64,000 nt of DNA from Deinandra increscens subsp. villosa (Eukaryota > Streptophyta > Magnoliopsida > Asterales > Asteraceae), in the NCBI GenBank assembly GCA_039602395.1, contig JBCNJP010000010.1, forward strand, positions 30,693,414-30,757,413, in the 5' to 3' direction. Under the pieces are notes generated by a model, which was not told the origin of the DNA, did no database searches, and saw only the letters and a program-made list of their open reading frames with translations. Shown here one piece after another: positions 46,591-58,246 of the stretch (its first letter is position 1; every line of letters begins with the position of its first letter). The position numbers and the translations under genes were made by a program.

Positions 46591-48839
46591 ATAGTAGCAA
46601 ATAATTAGTTGGAATCTGGACCCAAGCTTTCAGCTTTGGGTCGACCGGTATCCTCGAAGAAATCTTCAGTGGCTTTTGAAGACAATTTTGGCAGCCACTT
46701 TTGCCTTAACGTCGGGATAGATGAATCAGTGATGGAATCACCCGTAGATGAACTACCAAAAGACTTTTGGGTTTTGAAATTTTTTTTCTCTTTTGAAAAA
46801 CTGTTTGGTAACCACTTTTCCATCTATCACCTTTGGCTTCAAATCAGACGTTAAATCTGAAACAGATTTATCATTACTAACAGCGGAAGCACATTTCTTT
46901 GTCAAAATCAGACATCTATTTCGTAGATGACCCTGTTGATAGCAATGATAACACCTCCTACGATCAACAAAGACCATAGGAAAACCATTTCCTGAATCAT
47001 TTGAGGTGTTGTCATCAGACATTTGCTTAAAAACTCTCCTGGGTGCCTTAGCATGAAACCTCCGAGATTTGTGTTTTGGAAGAGGTTTAAGTAAAGGAGT
47101 AATATACCTAAATTTGTTATAAAAGCCATACTCATCGACTCCGCATTGATCAGAATAACCTTTTGGTTTGACCCTTTTGACCTTGTTTAGCTCAAATTGA
47201 CAAATATCATCATAGAAATTATAATCTTCACAAAAACCGTATGATTCATAATCAAAAGCATTTGTTTTTGTGGAAAACTGACCATCAGAGTTTTAAAAAC
47301 TCTTTGGTGAGTATTTGGAAGTTTTTGGCTTTGAGTAAAATTTGTGATCATTTAGAGTGTATGATTTGTAAGAGTCCTGATCATTTGGACTAGACCTAAG
47401 TTATAGCAACGAGCCATTTTCCCCATTTCCATGATCAGACATACACTTCTCTTTAGACTCAGCATAGAACACTTTAGCAACCCATTTTTGGATCAACACA
47501 ACATAATGGGAACATCTCACCAGAAAAAATGGTATTACTATCTTTGAGACAATACATTCTCAATTTCTAAGATGATTCACCAATCTTAATTTTACCTTTC
47601 AATTTCTTGTCATTTTTCTGAACTTGCTGAGATTTCTTTTGATTGATCTCAGAATTTTCAGAAGCTGATCCAAAACCAACACCACTAAATTTCACTGACT
47701 TAGGAGGAGCAACTGGAATTTCATTAACATCAGGTGTGGTTTTATTGCTTTCAGTTACCAAGTCCTTTTCATAAAACAGATCTTGACCTTTGGAAAAATT
47801 TTCATTTTCAAAAGTTTCCATTTTCTTTTTAGTTTCTTTTATTTCTATGGCCTCCTCCAAAGGTGTCAATTTCACAGAACCAGTTGGTTTAGTGTCAGTG
47901 ATAGGTTTGTCACCCACAGAATCACTGGACTCATTTTGTTTTGTAGCATCATGGTTTGACTTAGACACATGTTTGCCAGGCTTCTTCTTATAAGTGCCTT
48001 TGTGTTTATCAGAAGTACCAATCAAGTTCTCAGTGAACTTAGACTAGTCAAACACAATGGATGGTTTGGTTTCAGTGTCAGTTTGTTCCAAACCACGAAC
48101 AATCGGTGGTGGAACTGAATTGCATTTCGACTCTTTGAACACTTCTTTTAAAGTTTCATCTTTGCAAAGAAAACTTGCAAAGGAAGCTGAATTTTTGAAA
48201 TCTTCAAGTTGTCTTTGAAGATCTAGAATTTCAATGTTTAATTCATAAATTTTAGCATTAGCTTCTGCAAGCTTCTTTTCACAATAAATGTAATCTTCAG
48301 TTTTGTTATTCAATTCAATTTTTGTGCTCAAAGTCGAAGCATGTTCATTTTTCAGTTCAGCCTTAACGGCCTCCCACCTTTGTTTGTAAATTTTTGTGTT
48401 TTCTTCTGCCAACATGTATTTGTCATAATACATAACTTTTTCATCAGAAAGTTCCTTTAATTTGTTAGCAGATGTCTTGCAATGTTCACAGGGTTTAGAA
48501 TCAACCTGAATATTGGCCATGTTGTTGACCTTCCCCAAAGAAGTCTTCCCCTGGAAGTTCAGGATCATCTTTAATTTTCACACTTCGATCTTCAGTACAC
48601 AGAAACGCAGATTCATCAGGAAAATCTGCACTCCAATCATAGCCTTCACTAGTTTGAGAGACCAATGCTTTAGAGTCTGGATTCGACGCATTAGCATTTG
48701 CATTTGAACTGGATGGATTAGAGTTGCTTCCGGATGCTTTAGCACTTTGAGCTGCATACTTCTGATACAATTTCGAAGTTTCTTGCTTCTTTCCCTTATT
48801 GCATTCCTTGGCAAAATGGCCATAATTCCGACAATTGTA
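46591..48839 (-). pseudogene. gag: Cop-C gag C-terminal half: coiled coil and zinc knuckles
   Basis: 48839-48501 starts inside a zinc knuckle (CRNYGHFAKEC) interrupted by CAC2. 48568-48044 is a coiled coil (CEHCKTSANKLKELSDEK, LDLQRQLEDFKN) similar in style to the Cop-A gag tail. 48025-47567 is Lys/Glu-rich. 47022-46753 holds a second knuckle CYHCYQQGHLRNRC. Frames change at least four times and a stretch at 47140-47560 has stops in all frames. Confidence 0.75.
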
Positions 48840-48859
48840 CACTACTAGAAACTGGGCCT

Positions 48860-49060
48860 TTCTTGACGCGCGAACGATGACGCGCGTTGTTTAATGACGC
48901 GCAAAAGCGTGTGTCAAGAAAAAACTGTCAAGAATTATAAAATCCTAGAGCTAGATGACGCGCATTTTTGAGCGTCATAAAATTCCCGTCATAAATTTAA
49001 AAAATAAAAACACGGAGTACACCTTAAAAATACGCGTCATCTTAAAAGTGTCGTTTTATG
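48860..49060. repeat. CAC2 left subterminal TGACGCGC array
   Basis: TGACGCGC and GCGTCAT-type words recur about eight times. The matching right array at 53036-53245 is in inverted arrangement, and the outer CCTTTCTTGACGC pairs with GCGTCAAGAAAGG. Confidence 0.85.
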
Positions 49061-49417
49061 TCTTCGTTTCCCGCCTCCAAAATTAATTCCCCCAAATTTG
49101 TTCCCGCACTTGTTTGCCCTAAATTTATTCTCGCTCGTCTGCCCTAATCTCTCTATCTCATTCGCCCAACACGCATACTCAAAATCGATTCTCCATCTCT
49201 GCTCCTGTGCTCCATCATCTCCCGCTCGATTTCTGCCTCTAGTTAATCGATTCTTTATGGCTCCACACGCAAAAGCCCTAATAGACTCCGATTTCTGCTG
49301 CTTCTGATTAATCGATTCTCCATCGCTCACACACAAAATCGACCACAAATCAGAGAGCATCGGATCTACAATCCTCATTCTAAAACTGATAAAAGCTTCG
49401 ATTGGGCTCACTCTTCG

Positions 49418-49525
49418 ATGGCGCAGTTTAAGAAGAAAGACGATTATGCGACAGAGAAAATGAAGTTGCCATCAGCTCTACTCGTCTGCTCTCTACTCCC
49501 CATCGGAACCCTAGTCCTCACTCGG
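49418..49525 (+). pseudogene. Possible captured first exon, unknown source
   Basis: ATG at 49418 (MAQFKKKDDYATEKMKLPSA) is open for exactly 36 codons to a donor-like CGG/GTAATC. It is preceded by a CT-rich 5' leader-like stretch with CCCTAATCTCTC. The product has a hydrophobic second half. No family recognised. Confidence 0.3.
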
Positions 49526-49877
49526 GTAATCAATGTCTCATTCGTAAATCTCAATTAGTTCATCTTGCGGTCTGTTTCGTTTTTAGGGTTTAGTCGGTGG
49601 TTATACCTTTTTGTGTTTGTGATCTATCGGTTTTGTAGATTCGATATCTCTGAAATTTTTTATTGATCTCAGATTGAAATTAAAGCAACATTGCAACATT
49701 TGGATTTAGTAAATCAATTTGTAGTTTTGTAGCTCAAGGAGTATTTACAGTGTTACAGACTGTTGTTGTGTTTGCTATTGTGGCCTTATCTGGAATCAGA
49801 TTGTTGATGTGTTTTGGCTCAATATGCTCTATATTAAATCTGATAATAGCATGTCATTGTTTTTTATCTGATGATAC

Positions 49878-50130
49878 AGGTTTTGGAGCATATGCCTTTG
49901 TTGATTCATCCTTGGATGCCTACAGGGGTAAATCTATTTCTAGTCTATTTTTGGTGTTCATTTTATAATATTCTAAGTAACGGATTTATGTGTTTGTCTA
50001 TTTTCTTGTAGAATGAAGCTACCAACTAAATGTGAAGCTAGTAGATGGAGCTGCTGCTACTGTGATATTAAGAAGTTTCCACCTAGTTGCATCCAATGAT
50101 GTGAGGATGAGGAACCTTAAACTACGGTAT
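49878..50130 (+). pseudogene. Possible captured exons, unknown source
   Basis: A piece after ATACAG/GTTTTGG near 49881 ends at CTACAGG/GGTAAA, and a second open piece at about 50032-50127 (LVDGAAATVILRSFHLVASN) ends at CTACG/GTATGA. The exon-like edges suggest capture of an intron-containing gene. No family recognised. Confidence 0.25.
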
Positions 50131-50698
50131 GAATTTCTAAAAAAACAAAACTTTCATATTTTCATGCTTTCCATCAAGAACCTATTCAATGTGTATGCAG
50201 ATAGAACCAAATGTGCTGCTACATCATCTTTTGATTCTCTCCTCTCCCTGTTGTTTTAAAGGTTTAAAATAATATGAACATATATTCACTTGATCATGTA
50301 ATGGGTCAAATTAAGACATCCGTTTTGTAACGAGTCAGACAACATGTTACATTTTCTTAGTACCTGTTTTGTAATGGGTTGGATTGCAAGCTGCATATCT
50401 TTACTAACAGGTCACATTGATTGCGGTACATGCTACAGTTTTGTGCACAAATAGTTTGTTCTTGTAATAGTATGATTGAAGTTTAATGTGTCAGATTGCA
50501 TAATGTTTGTCATCTCAACACAAACAGATGTTGTAGAATTCTTAATTAGTAAAATTCAATCTACAACTTGAAACATGATGTATAATATGTAATAGGTGAT
50601 TTGTTTGTCTAATTCCCTTTTGTATTATCTCTAAAGAGCCACATTGGTTAAGAAAGTATTTGTTGTTTCATTACTCATGTAGATGCTTTCTTGCACAG

Positions 50699-50754
50699 AC
50701 GATCATATCTTTAATGGGAGAGTTACAGCTGGAAGTTTATGTGGAGCGTATAAG
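50699..50754 (+). pseudogene. Captured exon fragment, mitochondrial-type elongation factor G
   Basis: Between an acceptor (TTGCACAG) and a donor (ATAAG/GTACC) the frame reads TIISLMGELQLEVYVERIR. This matches the EF-G pattern TIISxMGELHLxxYVERIR of organellar EF-G. Only 19 residues are present. Two changes in the normally invariant part (Gly to Leu, His to Gln) indicate decay. Confidence 0.65.
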
Positions 50755-51720
50755 GTACCATTGTTTAATCATAGTTGAATTTGCATTTATATTTTTCTTC
50801 ATAAATTAACTATATTGTTAGGCATAATGATCTTTATAGGATGTATGTAGCAAGAAGTGCATATCTTCATGTGAAATTTCTCTATAAATAAAATCTGTTA
50901 CATTATTCAGTTAATATAAGAATATTAAAACTTTTAAAGTGTCATCTAAGTTATATAGGAAATTCTTGAGTCAATGCTGACTGTGCTAAGGGATTTTAAC
51001 CAGTTCTTTATTTTTATTGTGATATGGCGGGTTTTTAAATAATTTGACCTATTGAATAGCATGCTCACAACAAGCATGCTATTCAATAGGTCAAATTATT
51101 TTAACATTTCAAATATTGCAATCTGATGAGAGTAGGCTTATAAATGCATCATCAGATCACAGGCCAAGTATGCAGAGTCATGACATGAGTTAGCTAGGTT
51201 TATGTACAAAACAATCAGTGCTGAGTTGAACTGTATTGGCCAAGCTGCAAGCCAATAGAAGCAAATAGCGGGGTAATGAGTAATGAACTCCATATAAGTT
51301 GACTAATTCTTGTCTACCAGAATGTCCATTGTTGGACCAATTTTAAGTTTTCCTGGAACTTTATTATCAACAAGCACAAGTTTTCCTACTCTCTAGGTTT
51401 TTAATCATATTTTTGGTAGAGAGATTAAATGTAAATATATCTTGATTTTAAAATTATGTGTCTAAAAGTTGTAGGTGGTTCATTGTTAATTTGCTTATTC
51501 AATTCTTTTTATCAGATATAAAAATGATTAGGAGATACAAAAACGATGAAGGCAATTGCAGCTCTTCGTAACTAGTGTGTTAGCAGCACCATCTTCTGTG
51601 ATAAGGGAACTAATAGAGGCTAGAAAGCTGGTTGGGATCCACTACCAAGTTTGCTAGCTTCTATTGCCAATGTTACGATTTATTATCATCATCACTAATG
51701 GTAAAAGGAGATCAAGCAAA

Positions 51721-51760
51721 ATGAGCACAATTGGCTGGCAAATAGACCCTTTTGGTCATT
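51721..51760 (+). pseudogene. Captured fragment of alpha-mannosidase (GH38)
   Basis: IGWQIDPFGH is encoded here; GWQIDPFGHS is the signature of the GH38 catalytic domain. After His the similarity stops, so only a short exon piece is present. The rest of the frame to 51930 is hydrophobic and unrelated. Confidence 0.5.
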
Positions 51761-52539
51761 TATCTTTATTTTTTGATCTTAATGGTTCAATTCATTATCT
51801 TACATTTCCTTTCGCAGGTATCTTAGTGTGGCTATTTCTGGTTCTATTTCTTTGGGTTGGTATGTATTTTCTTTATTTCACACTTAAAACTAGTTTCCTG
51901 ATTTTTGTCCCAAACCATTTTGAGGTTTAGCATGTTACCCAACCTGACTTGCTCATCTGCGACTTCTACTACACTCTTCTTCACATTGTTTTAACGTGGA
52001 TATTATGACTGAAAATCAGAAGTACAAAAAGTAAGTGATTCATTTTAATTGGTTGTGACCAAGAATCTTCACTATGCCTTGTCAATTTACAAAATGTAGT
52101 TGATTTCTTGGGTTTTCAGACTTCTGAATACCCAATATCAGAAACCAAATTTGTGAAGGTCATTGGTGTTTCAAGAAGGGTTTTTAAAAAATCACAACTA
52201 CAACAGTTCAAAGGCCAGTCTCTTAAATAGAATAAACTGCCAAGTATATACATATCATAAGACCTATTATTTTTTTTACCAGTTGTTCTTTGTTGAAGTA
52301 TGTTTTGATGTATATTTTTAAAAAAGTGGAGATAACAGTTGTCTCACTGATTGCATTTTGAAGCTACATTCTTTTTACTATCTTCATATTTCATTTGTGC
52401 AGGTCCACCCAGACAAAGACTCAAACCGCCGCTCTGCTTCGTCTTCCACAGGTTCTCTCGCCCAGGTCCACCTTCCACAGGTTCAAAATTAAGCCACCTA
52501 ACAACTTAACAGATGTTATTCTTAATGATGTTTATGCAG

Positions 52540-52670
52540 GTTGCATCGCTACCAAGGAACTTGGAACCATTATGAGGTCTCTTGGACAAAACCCAACAGA
52601 AGCTAAACTTAGGATATGATGAATGAGGTGGATGCTGATGGGATGCTGGAAGGAATAGTGATGAAAGCAC
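52540..52670 (+). pseudogene. Captured calmodulin exon 2 fragment with intron end
   Basis: After TTTATGCAG the frame gives GCIATKELGTIMRSLGQNPT, the end of EF-hand 1 and the start of the central part of calmodulin. Plant calmodulin genes have a conserved intron in this Gly codon, and the acceptor AG sits exactly there. A frameshift follows near 52610; the next frame reads DMMNEVDADG. So genomic, unspliced DNA was captured. Confidence 0.85.
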
Positions 52671-53262
52671 CAAAAAGATGAAAAGATCATTAAGATTACT
52701 GGTATGTCTTATGTATTTCATCATGGTTTTTTATTAGGATTTTATGTTCTCTTTTAGTTGGATATTGAGAGAAGCCACAAATTGTCATGTAAGTATAGTA
52801 TGTTAAATAAACAAGGATTTTTTTATCCATTTAGTTAGTTGATAAATGTTGGTATCATATATATATATATATGAATCCATTTGTAAACTCATTGTAACTT
52901 TGTAATGTTGTTATATATATGAAATACATTATATTGCTATAACTGTAGTTTATTTTGTATTGTCGGGTTAATTTTCATTTAATGTAGAAATTAGTGATTC
53001 TACTAAAAAAAAAAATTTTTTTAATTTTTTTTACATTCTTGACGCGCAAAAATGCGTGTCATCTCCCTTTATGACGTTGGCTTCCTTGACACACATTTTA
53101 TGACGCGCATTGCGCGTCATCGTTCGCGCGTCATAAATGGGATGACGCGCATTTTGCGCGTCAAGAGGCTTCTTGACCCTACCTTCCTTGACGCTTTTTT
53201 GCGCGTCATCTGGGCCCTTTCTTGACGCGCAAAAAGCGTCAAGAAAGGCCATTTTTGTAGTA

Positions 53263-54463
53263 GCAACGAACTTTGGATTTGTCAAACCCAAGTTTTCCTT
53301 CAGGGTTTAGATCTTTGTGTCCCGTTCTTTGCATAAATATTTTACCCCTTCGAACAAGCATTGCCATTGACCAATTGATATCCATAAGTTCTAATTTATC
53401 AGGATCATTGTGCTCATAGTCTTCATCTGTTAATTCAGCACTTGTCAGCTTTCCTGCCACTACCCCATCGTAAGAAGAAACCATTGCTGAAAACAACGCC
53501 ATAAAATCATTTGTAGTTTTGGCTAAAAAAGCATTCTGGTTGGATGCAAAAGCAGGCTGATTTGAATAAACCGGATATGTCACTGCAGCCTTTTGAGTAT
53601 AACTCTCACCAGAAGAACCCCGAGATACACTAGCATGACCACCCGGCGAATTTTCAACATAGAATGCAGTAGTTGGTGGATTTGGCTTTAGCGTGCATTG
53701 TTGATACATTTTCTCCAAAATACACATCTGGATTCTGAACTTGTGCTGGAAGAGTTTTCACTCGCATCATATCCAATTCTCGTGCCAACAAGTTCCTTGT
53801 TAGATCATCATATGAAACCTCATCGAATCCTTTATCATGAGTTAGAAGCAAGCAAGATATATCCTTCCCATTTTTCTGGTAAGGCATCTAATAGTTTTTC
53901 TTTCAACTCACCTGCCTCCTTCTTCACCCCAACAATTTCAAGCTCACTTACTAAATGTGACAGCCTTGATATAAGATCATTAATTGTTTCATTTTGGACG
54001 TGACAGAAGTTATCATATTCTCTCAACAATACCTACTTCTTGCTTTTCTTATACTAGGCGTTGCCTTCACATCGATTACACAAAGCGTCCCACAATGCTT
54101 TAGATGTTGTGTTCATTTGAAATTGATGCAAGATGTCTTTGGTAAAGCCATTGACAAGCTAGAATAAGCCTTATTTTCCAGTTTGAAAGCTTCTTTCTCA
54201 GCATCGTTCATTTTATTATATGGCTTTACTTCACCAGCATTAATACCACTTGTAAACTTTGGAACCTCATAACCATCTAACATAGGAGTCCAAACTGTTA
54301 CATCAGTTACGCCTATGTACGATTCATAACGAGTCTTCCAATTATGAAAATCCTTGAATTTCATCAACTTAGGCACCTTGTTTGTGGTTCTTATCTCGTT
54401 ATCGTAGTTCAACAGGGCTTGAACGGTTGTTGACATTGCAGCAAAAGCTTGGAATGGATCCAT
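53263..54463 (-). pseudogene. gag: Cop-C gag N-terminal part (UBN2 type)
   Basis: ATG at 54463 (MDPFQAFAAMSTTVQALLNY). The UBN2-type domain runs on through several frames: MKFKDFHNWKTRYESYIG, EKEAFKLENKAYSSLSMALP, NDLISRLSHLVSELEIVG, LDALPEKWEGYILL. Then a low-complexity linker and GKLGFDKSKVRC, the first Cys of the zinc knuckle, where CAC2 is inserted. Frameshifts occur near 54110, 53890 and 53690. It is homologous to Cop-A gag. Confidence 0.85.
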
Positions 54464-55002
54464 GATGATTATCTCAAAAGCTGATTAGACGTACTAAATA
54501 ATCGATCTCCGTACCATACAAAATATCAGCGTACCACTTTAGAACCCATACCACACACGGACCAGAATATCTCAGGCATACAACCGACGGACCACCTAAC
54601 TTGCGTACCACAATTTGAAGCGGACCAGACTGGTATGACGTAACTGCCAACGTACCAGTCAGTAACCGTCAGGGACCACCTAAGGAGATTGTCTTCCGGA
54701 CCAGATGCAGCGTACCAGCACCACGAAGGAGATTGTCGTGCGTACCAGCAACGTACCACCGTGTTCTTCGACCGTACCAGCGACGTACCAACTAAGATTC
54801 GAACGAATTTTGATATTTTTGGTTTTTTGGACGAAAATTTGATATAGCACTCAACTAAAACACTCACGGATCATTTTGGAAATAAATTTCGTATAATGAG
54901 ATGAAATGATGAAATTTGAACCAAAAACGTAGTTTCTCTCTCTAGAAACTGCAAATCGACCAAAAATCACAGCAAAAGAGCAACTAAAGCTCTGACACCA
55001 CT
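54464..55002 (-). other. Cop-C leader, primer-binding site and GTACCA word array
   Basis: CGTACCAC, GTACCAG and GGACCA-type words recur about 18 times at 54510-54795. The primer-binding site is at 54989-55000 (one mismatch to tRNA-Met). Confidence 0.85.
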
Positions 55003-55361
55003 TGTAAAATACAGTTTAGGATCTTACTAATGCATGATGATGATAGATTCGGTAAAACACGAGGTAAATAAAGTTTCGTTGATTGATTTCAAACTCAAAG
55101 GTTACAGAGAGAGAACAGAGAGCAAACACCTAAAATCTCACATAGTTAAGCAACACAACTCTCTCAGCTACTCTGAAACACAAGAGCTAAAGCTATTTAT
55201 AGTGTTCTGCCCGGCATACCAACTAACCTACGTACCACATGGTCCGTAGCTGCGTACCATCTGGTCCGTCGACTGGTACGCTGGGACCAGAACTTACAAA
55301 ACGATCATTACAATGAAAAAACACATAGACCTAGCATTAGACATATTAACTTGTTATAACA
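55003..55361 (-). repeat. Cop-C 5' LTR
   Basis: 359 bases, TGTAAAATACAG...TTATAACA. TATA box (TATAAATA on minus) at about 55195-55202. GTACCA/GGTCCG words lie at 55215-55285, directly upstream of it in element orientation. Confidence 0.92.
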
Positions 55362-56012
55362 AGCATGTCTACTGATATTCAGAAGAGCGTAGTTGACAGG
55401 ACAATTTTTTCAGATGATCGGGAGAATGAAGGGCATGTTTGAAAGCAAGGCTCGGAATGAACGCTATGAAACCGTTGTCAGGCTCCTCACCTATCGAATG
55501 GCTGAAGGTAGCCCTATCTGCGCCCATGTCCTTAACATGAAAGGCTGCATCGACCGACTTGTGAAGCTCGATTACGTCATTCCTCAGGATGATGGTGACA
55601 GATTTGATCCTCCACTCTCTTTCCAGTGCATTCACTCCCTTCTGGATCAATTTAATATGAACTGCCTAGTTAAGATAATGACCGAGCTTCACGGCATATT
55701 AAAGACTGCTGAGATTAGTTTTCTTAGCAATAACAACAACAAAGGAAAGTCGAATGATGTGCTCGCCATTCGATCCAGAGGTGTCAAGAAACCTGAGGCT
55801 AAGAGGAAACCTGGGCAAAGGAAGAAAGGAAAAGAAAGAAAGGCAAAGGCGCTACTGCTAGAGGTTCTAGTGGCACCGGAAAGGGCAAGTCAATGGCTTC
55901 GAAGGCATCACCGTAAGATAAGCGCGATTGCTTTGAATGCAACAAGATAGGGCACTAGAGACGAAACTTCCTTATTAATCTTGCCAATGTGAAAGGGAAC
56001 AAGGCCGATGTA
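55362..56012 (+). pseudogene. gag: Cop-D gag, piece 3 (UBN2 domain to zinc knuckle)
   Basis: Resumes from AGCAT with STDIQKS, then after a frame change FQMIGRMKGMFESKARNERY, YRMAEGSPICAHVLNMKGCI and TELHGILKTAE, all typical of copia gag. A frameshift near 55830-55860 in a purine run separates it from the zinc knuckle (DCFECNKIGH, then TAG). The knuckle's last Cys is changed to Phe. Confidence 0.82.
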
Positions 56013-56788
56013 GGCTCTTCTAGAGGTATATATCCATAACCTCATGTTATAGACCACTTCATTTGATACTACAAAATATACGCTTGACATACTTTACATT
56101 TTCGGAGGAACATTGTCAAAAGCAAAAGAACCAAGATGAAATGACACCTTTTCATGTATGCAAACTTTGAATAAAGTTCATGTCGTACTTTGAATTCTTG
56201 GTAGTATCCTTAAACAACTTGCTTTTTTTGTTCTTCCTTGGCGGGGTCCAAGACGGATACAATTTTGCTTTTCGTTTGAATCTTAACATGCACTAAGTTT
56301 CCGGTGTAAACTTATATGATATGCATGGTTTTATCTACACTTGAAAATGGTTTCACTTGGTTGGTAGATTAGATTCAAACATATATAACATGACACTACA
56401 CCTGGTGATCCTGATTTAAAGAACACAAGACTAGCCTTATGCGAATTGAAGAACGTTTGTTCTCTCGAATCCCATCGAGGCCATGTTATCTTTTTTATTC
56501 TCATCGTACTTGTTACGATAGGAATAGAAACCTACCATGATTCATATAACCTTATGGTTTAGAATCGCGTAGCTCGAGAATTTATTAAATCAAATTTGAA
56601 CTTTTATGAATTCACTTGCTTGATTTCGTCAATTCAAACAATAGGACCTTTGCTAAGTTCAAACGCTTGTTTGCAAAAGTTCAAGTCACTAGCTCTACTT
56701 ATGTAAAGCAATCACCTGGATGATTATGTTATATGAATGCACTAAGTCCTGTGCATATGACCATGATGGTTATGAATATATATATATA
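56013..56788. other. Unassigned, probably decayed Cop-D sequence
   Basis: No domain or frame supported. The first 30 bases continue a gag-like linker; the rest shows nothing I can name. Confidence 0.4.
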
Positions 56789-57119
56789 CTAGTGGGGTAC
56801 CCACGCGTTGCGGCAGGCGACTGTTTGTAGGGTGCGATTCGTCTTATGTTTGCGTGTCAGGCGGCAACGCCAATTTACAACGCGATATTCGTTTCTGTCA
56901 GAGCAATGCGGAGCGACATACAATTTATAATGCGGTTACACATTCGGTGGTGGTGGCGTCAATTAACTAAAGCAATATTTTTTTCTATTAATCTATCAAT
57001 CTTGTCGTAATATATTATTGTACGTTTATAGTTCTTTCATTAATAACTAATTTTTAGATATATGTATTAACATCAAGGAACATCTTCACTAAAATGGATA
57101 GAGATGAAGATCGAAGGGA

Positions 57120-57560
57120 CATATATTCAATGAATACTTATCATCATTTTACATGTTTTAGTATATATCCATAGTCTTTATTCAAAGAATATTTATCATC
57201 ATTTCACATGTTTTAATATATATCCATAGTCTTTATTTAAAGAATACTTACGTAAGGATGAGCCGATTCATAACATAAATTAAAGAAACTTTCTCAACGT
57301 GATGAACCAAATCATTAAGATTAAACAACTACCTATGTATCTCACCAACTGACTCCTAAGATATTGCATCAAAGTGAATATATTATAGCATAAATTAAGC
57401 TAACTTTCACAGTTAGAATGTTTGACTATAACTGGCACCTAAGGTTATATAGACAAATTCATAACTGGCACCTAAGGTTACAAGTAGCTGCCTAATCTTG
57501 GTGTCAAACTTTCAACGGTGATGCATAATCTTCTTAACTTTCAACGGTGATGCATAATCT
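57120..57560. repeat. Three small tandem duplications
   Basis: A roughly 62-base unit (TATCATCATTTTACATG through CCATAGTCTTTATT) is doubled at 57135-57255. ATAACTGGCACCTAAGGTTA is doubled at 57429-57481. ACTTTCAACGGTGATGCATA is doubled at 57507-57565. Confidence 0.8.
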
Positions 57561-58012
57561 TCTTGTACATCAAACAATCCAAAATATGTAAGAGAAGAAA
57601 ATCCATTATTCAACTATCAAATCATGTTTATAAATATCTTATCTTGAACAGACTATGCTAAAGCAAAAAGAACCTTTAAATTTGCAACATGATCCCAAAA
57701 ATATAAAAGAGTTTACAACATGGCAACAAATTAATAAAAGAGTGGATCAGATCACATCTGCAAGCCACGTATTTATTACCGGTTCTAAGATGGCTTGAAA
57801 AGTAGAGGCACCCGGAAGATTTACCATTGTCCTTAAATTACCTGAGAACAAGATGATCATAAAAATCAAAGTCAGAACATAATCTTGTTCAGAGCGAACC
57901 AACTACAAGTTCTGAATCATCATATCATGAAACATGACAAGACGGGTGTGGGTCAAAATGGGTTGCTTTTAAAATTTTGCCAAAGAATCTGATCTGCTCA
58001 TTCCTATGAAAA

Positions 58013-58246
58013 TCACCCACATCGAAACCTGCTATCAGTGTTGCCAAAAAATGGAAGAAACAATGTTTGGTCATAAATCGGTACCATATATAAATTTCGA
58101 AACACCCATCTGTAGTAGTAACTTGCATGTTTCCAAATATTTACAGAAACCGAATTCGAAATGGTTGTGCCATCCTTCCATTTTTGCAACCAGTCAGAAT
58201 ACCCTTTCATGAACTCTTCCCAGTTGACATCAAAATCCCAGAATAT
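58013..58246 (-). pseudogene. Exon-like fragment, unknown source
   Basis: On minus, an acceptor-like TTTGTGTCATTTGTAG is followed by FWDFDVNWEEFMKGYSDWL, then QKWKDGTT. The composition is that of a globular protein unlike the surrounding AT-rich sequence. No family recognised. It may be a host exon captured by the Helitron. Confidence 0.35.

Larger units (their letters stand above)
48840..53259. mobile_element. CAC2: Pack-type CACTA transposon
   Basis: The left end CACTACTAGAAACTGGGCC at 48840 is a typical plant CACTA terminus. The right end is TTTTTGTA next to GTA (53260-53262), and GTA also precedes the left end (48837-48839), a 3-bp target duplication. Removing the insert restores the gag knuckle in frame (Arg-Cys-Tyr-Asn-Cys). 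The last bases of the right terminus (expected GTAGTG) are altered. Subterminal TGACGCGC arrays flank 4 kb that lacks any transposase domain but contains host gene fragments, so it is non-autonomous. Confidence 0.82.
39791..55361 (-). mobile_element. Cop-C: composite Ty1/copia element
   Basis: LTRs at 39791-40150 and 55003-55361 with flanks ACCAT and AGCAT (four of five matching). The primer-binding site at 54989-55000 has one change (TGGTGTCAGAGC). Reading from the 5' end: leader, gag (split by CAC2), protease, integrase, a truncated RT start, a palindrome, a partial second LTR edge, a second primer site and leader, an extra ORF, the polypurine tract AAGGGGGAGT, and the 3' LTR. Most of RT and all of RNase H are missing. 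The second primer site and leader in the middle mean it is a recombinant of two related elements. Confidence 0.85.
27361..56012 (+). mobile_element. Cop-D: Ty1/copia element carrying Cop-E and Cop-C inside its gag
   Basis: A 5' LTR at 27361-28954, a tRNA-Met primer-binding site, a long leader, then gag in three pieces: 30388-30565, 39713-39790 and 55362-56012. The pieces join in frame at the target duplications of the two inserted elements, which proves they were one gene. No protease, integrase, RT or 3' LTR of this family is seen after 56012, so the right part is lost or outside the window. Confidence 0.85.

Noticed and set aside
52395..52530. Extra captured domain in VHPDKDSNRR and GSLAQVH text before calmodulin
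   Set aside because: The words recall DnaJ and ABC1 kinase motifs, but they are too short and not in the right order to support either.
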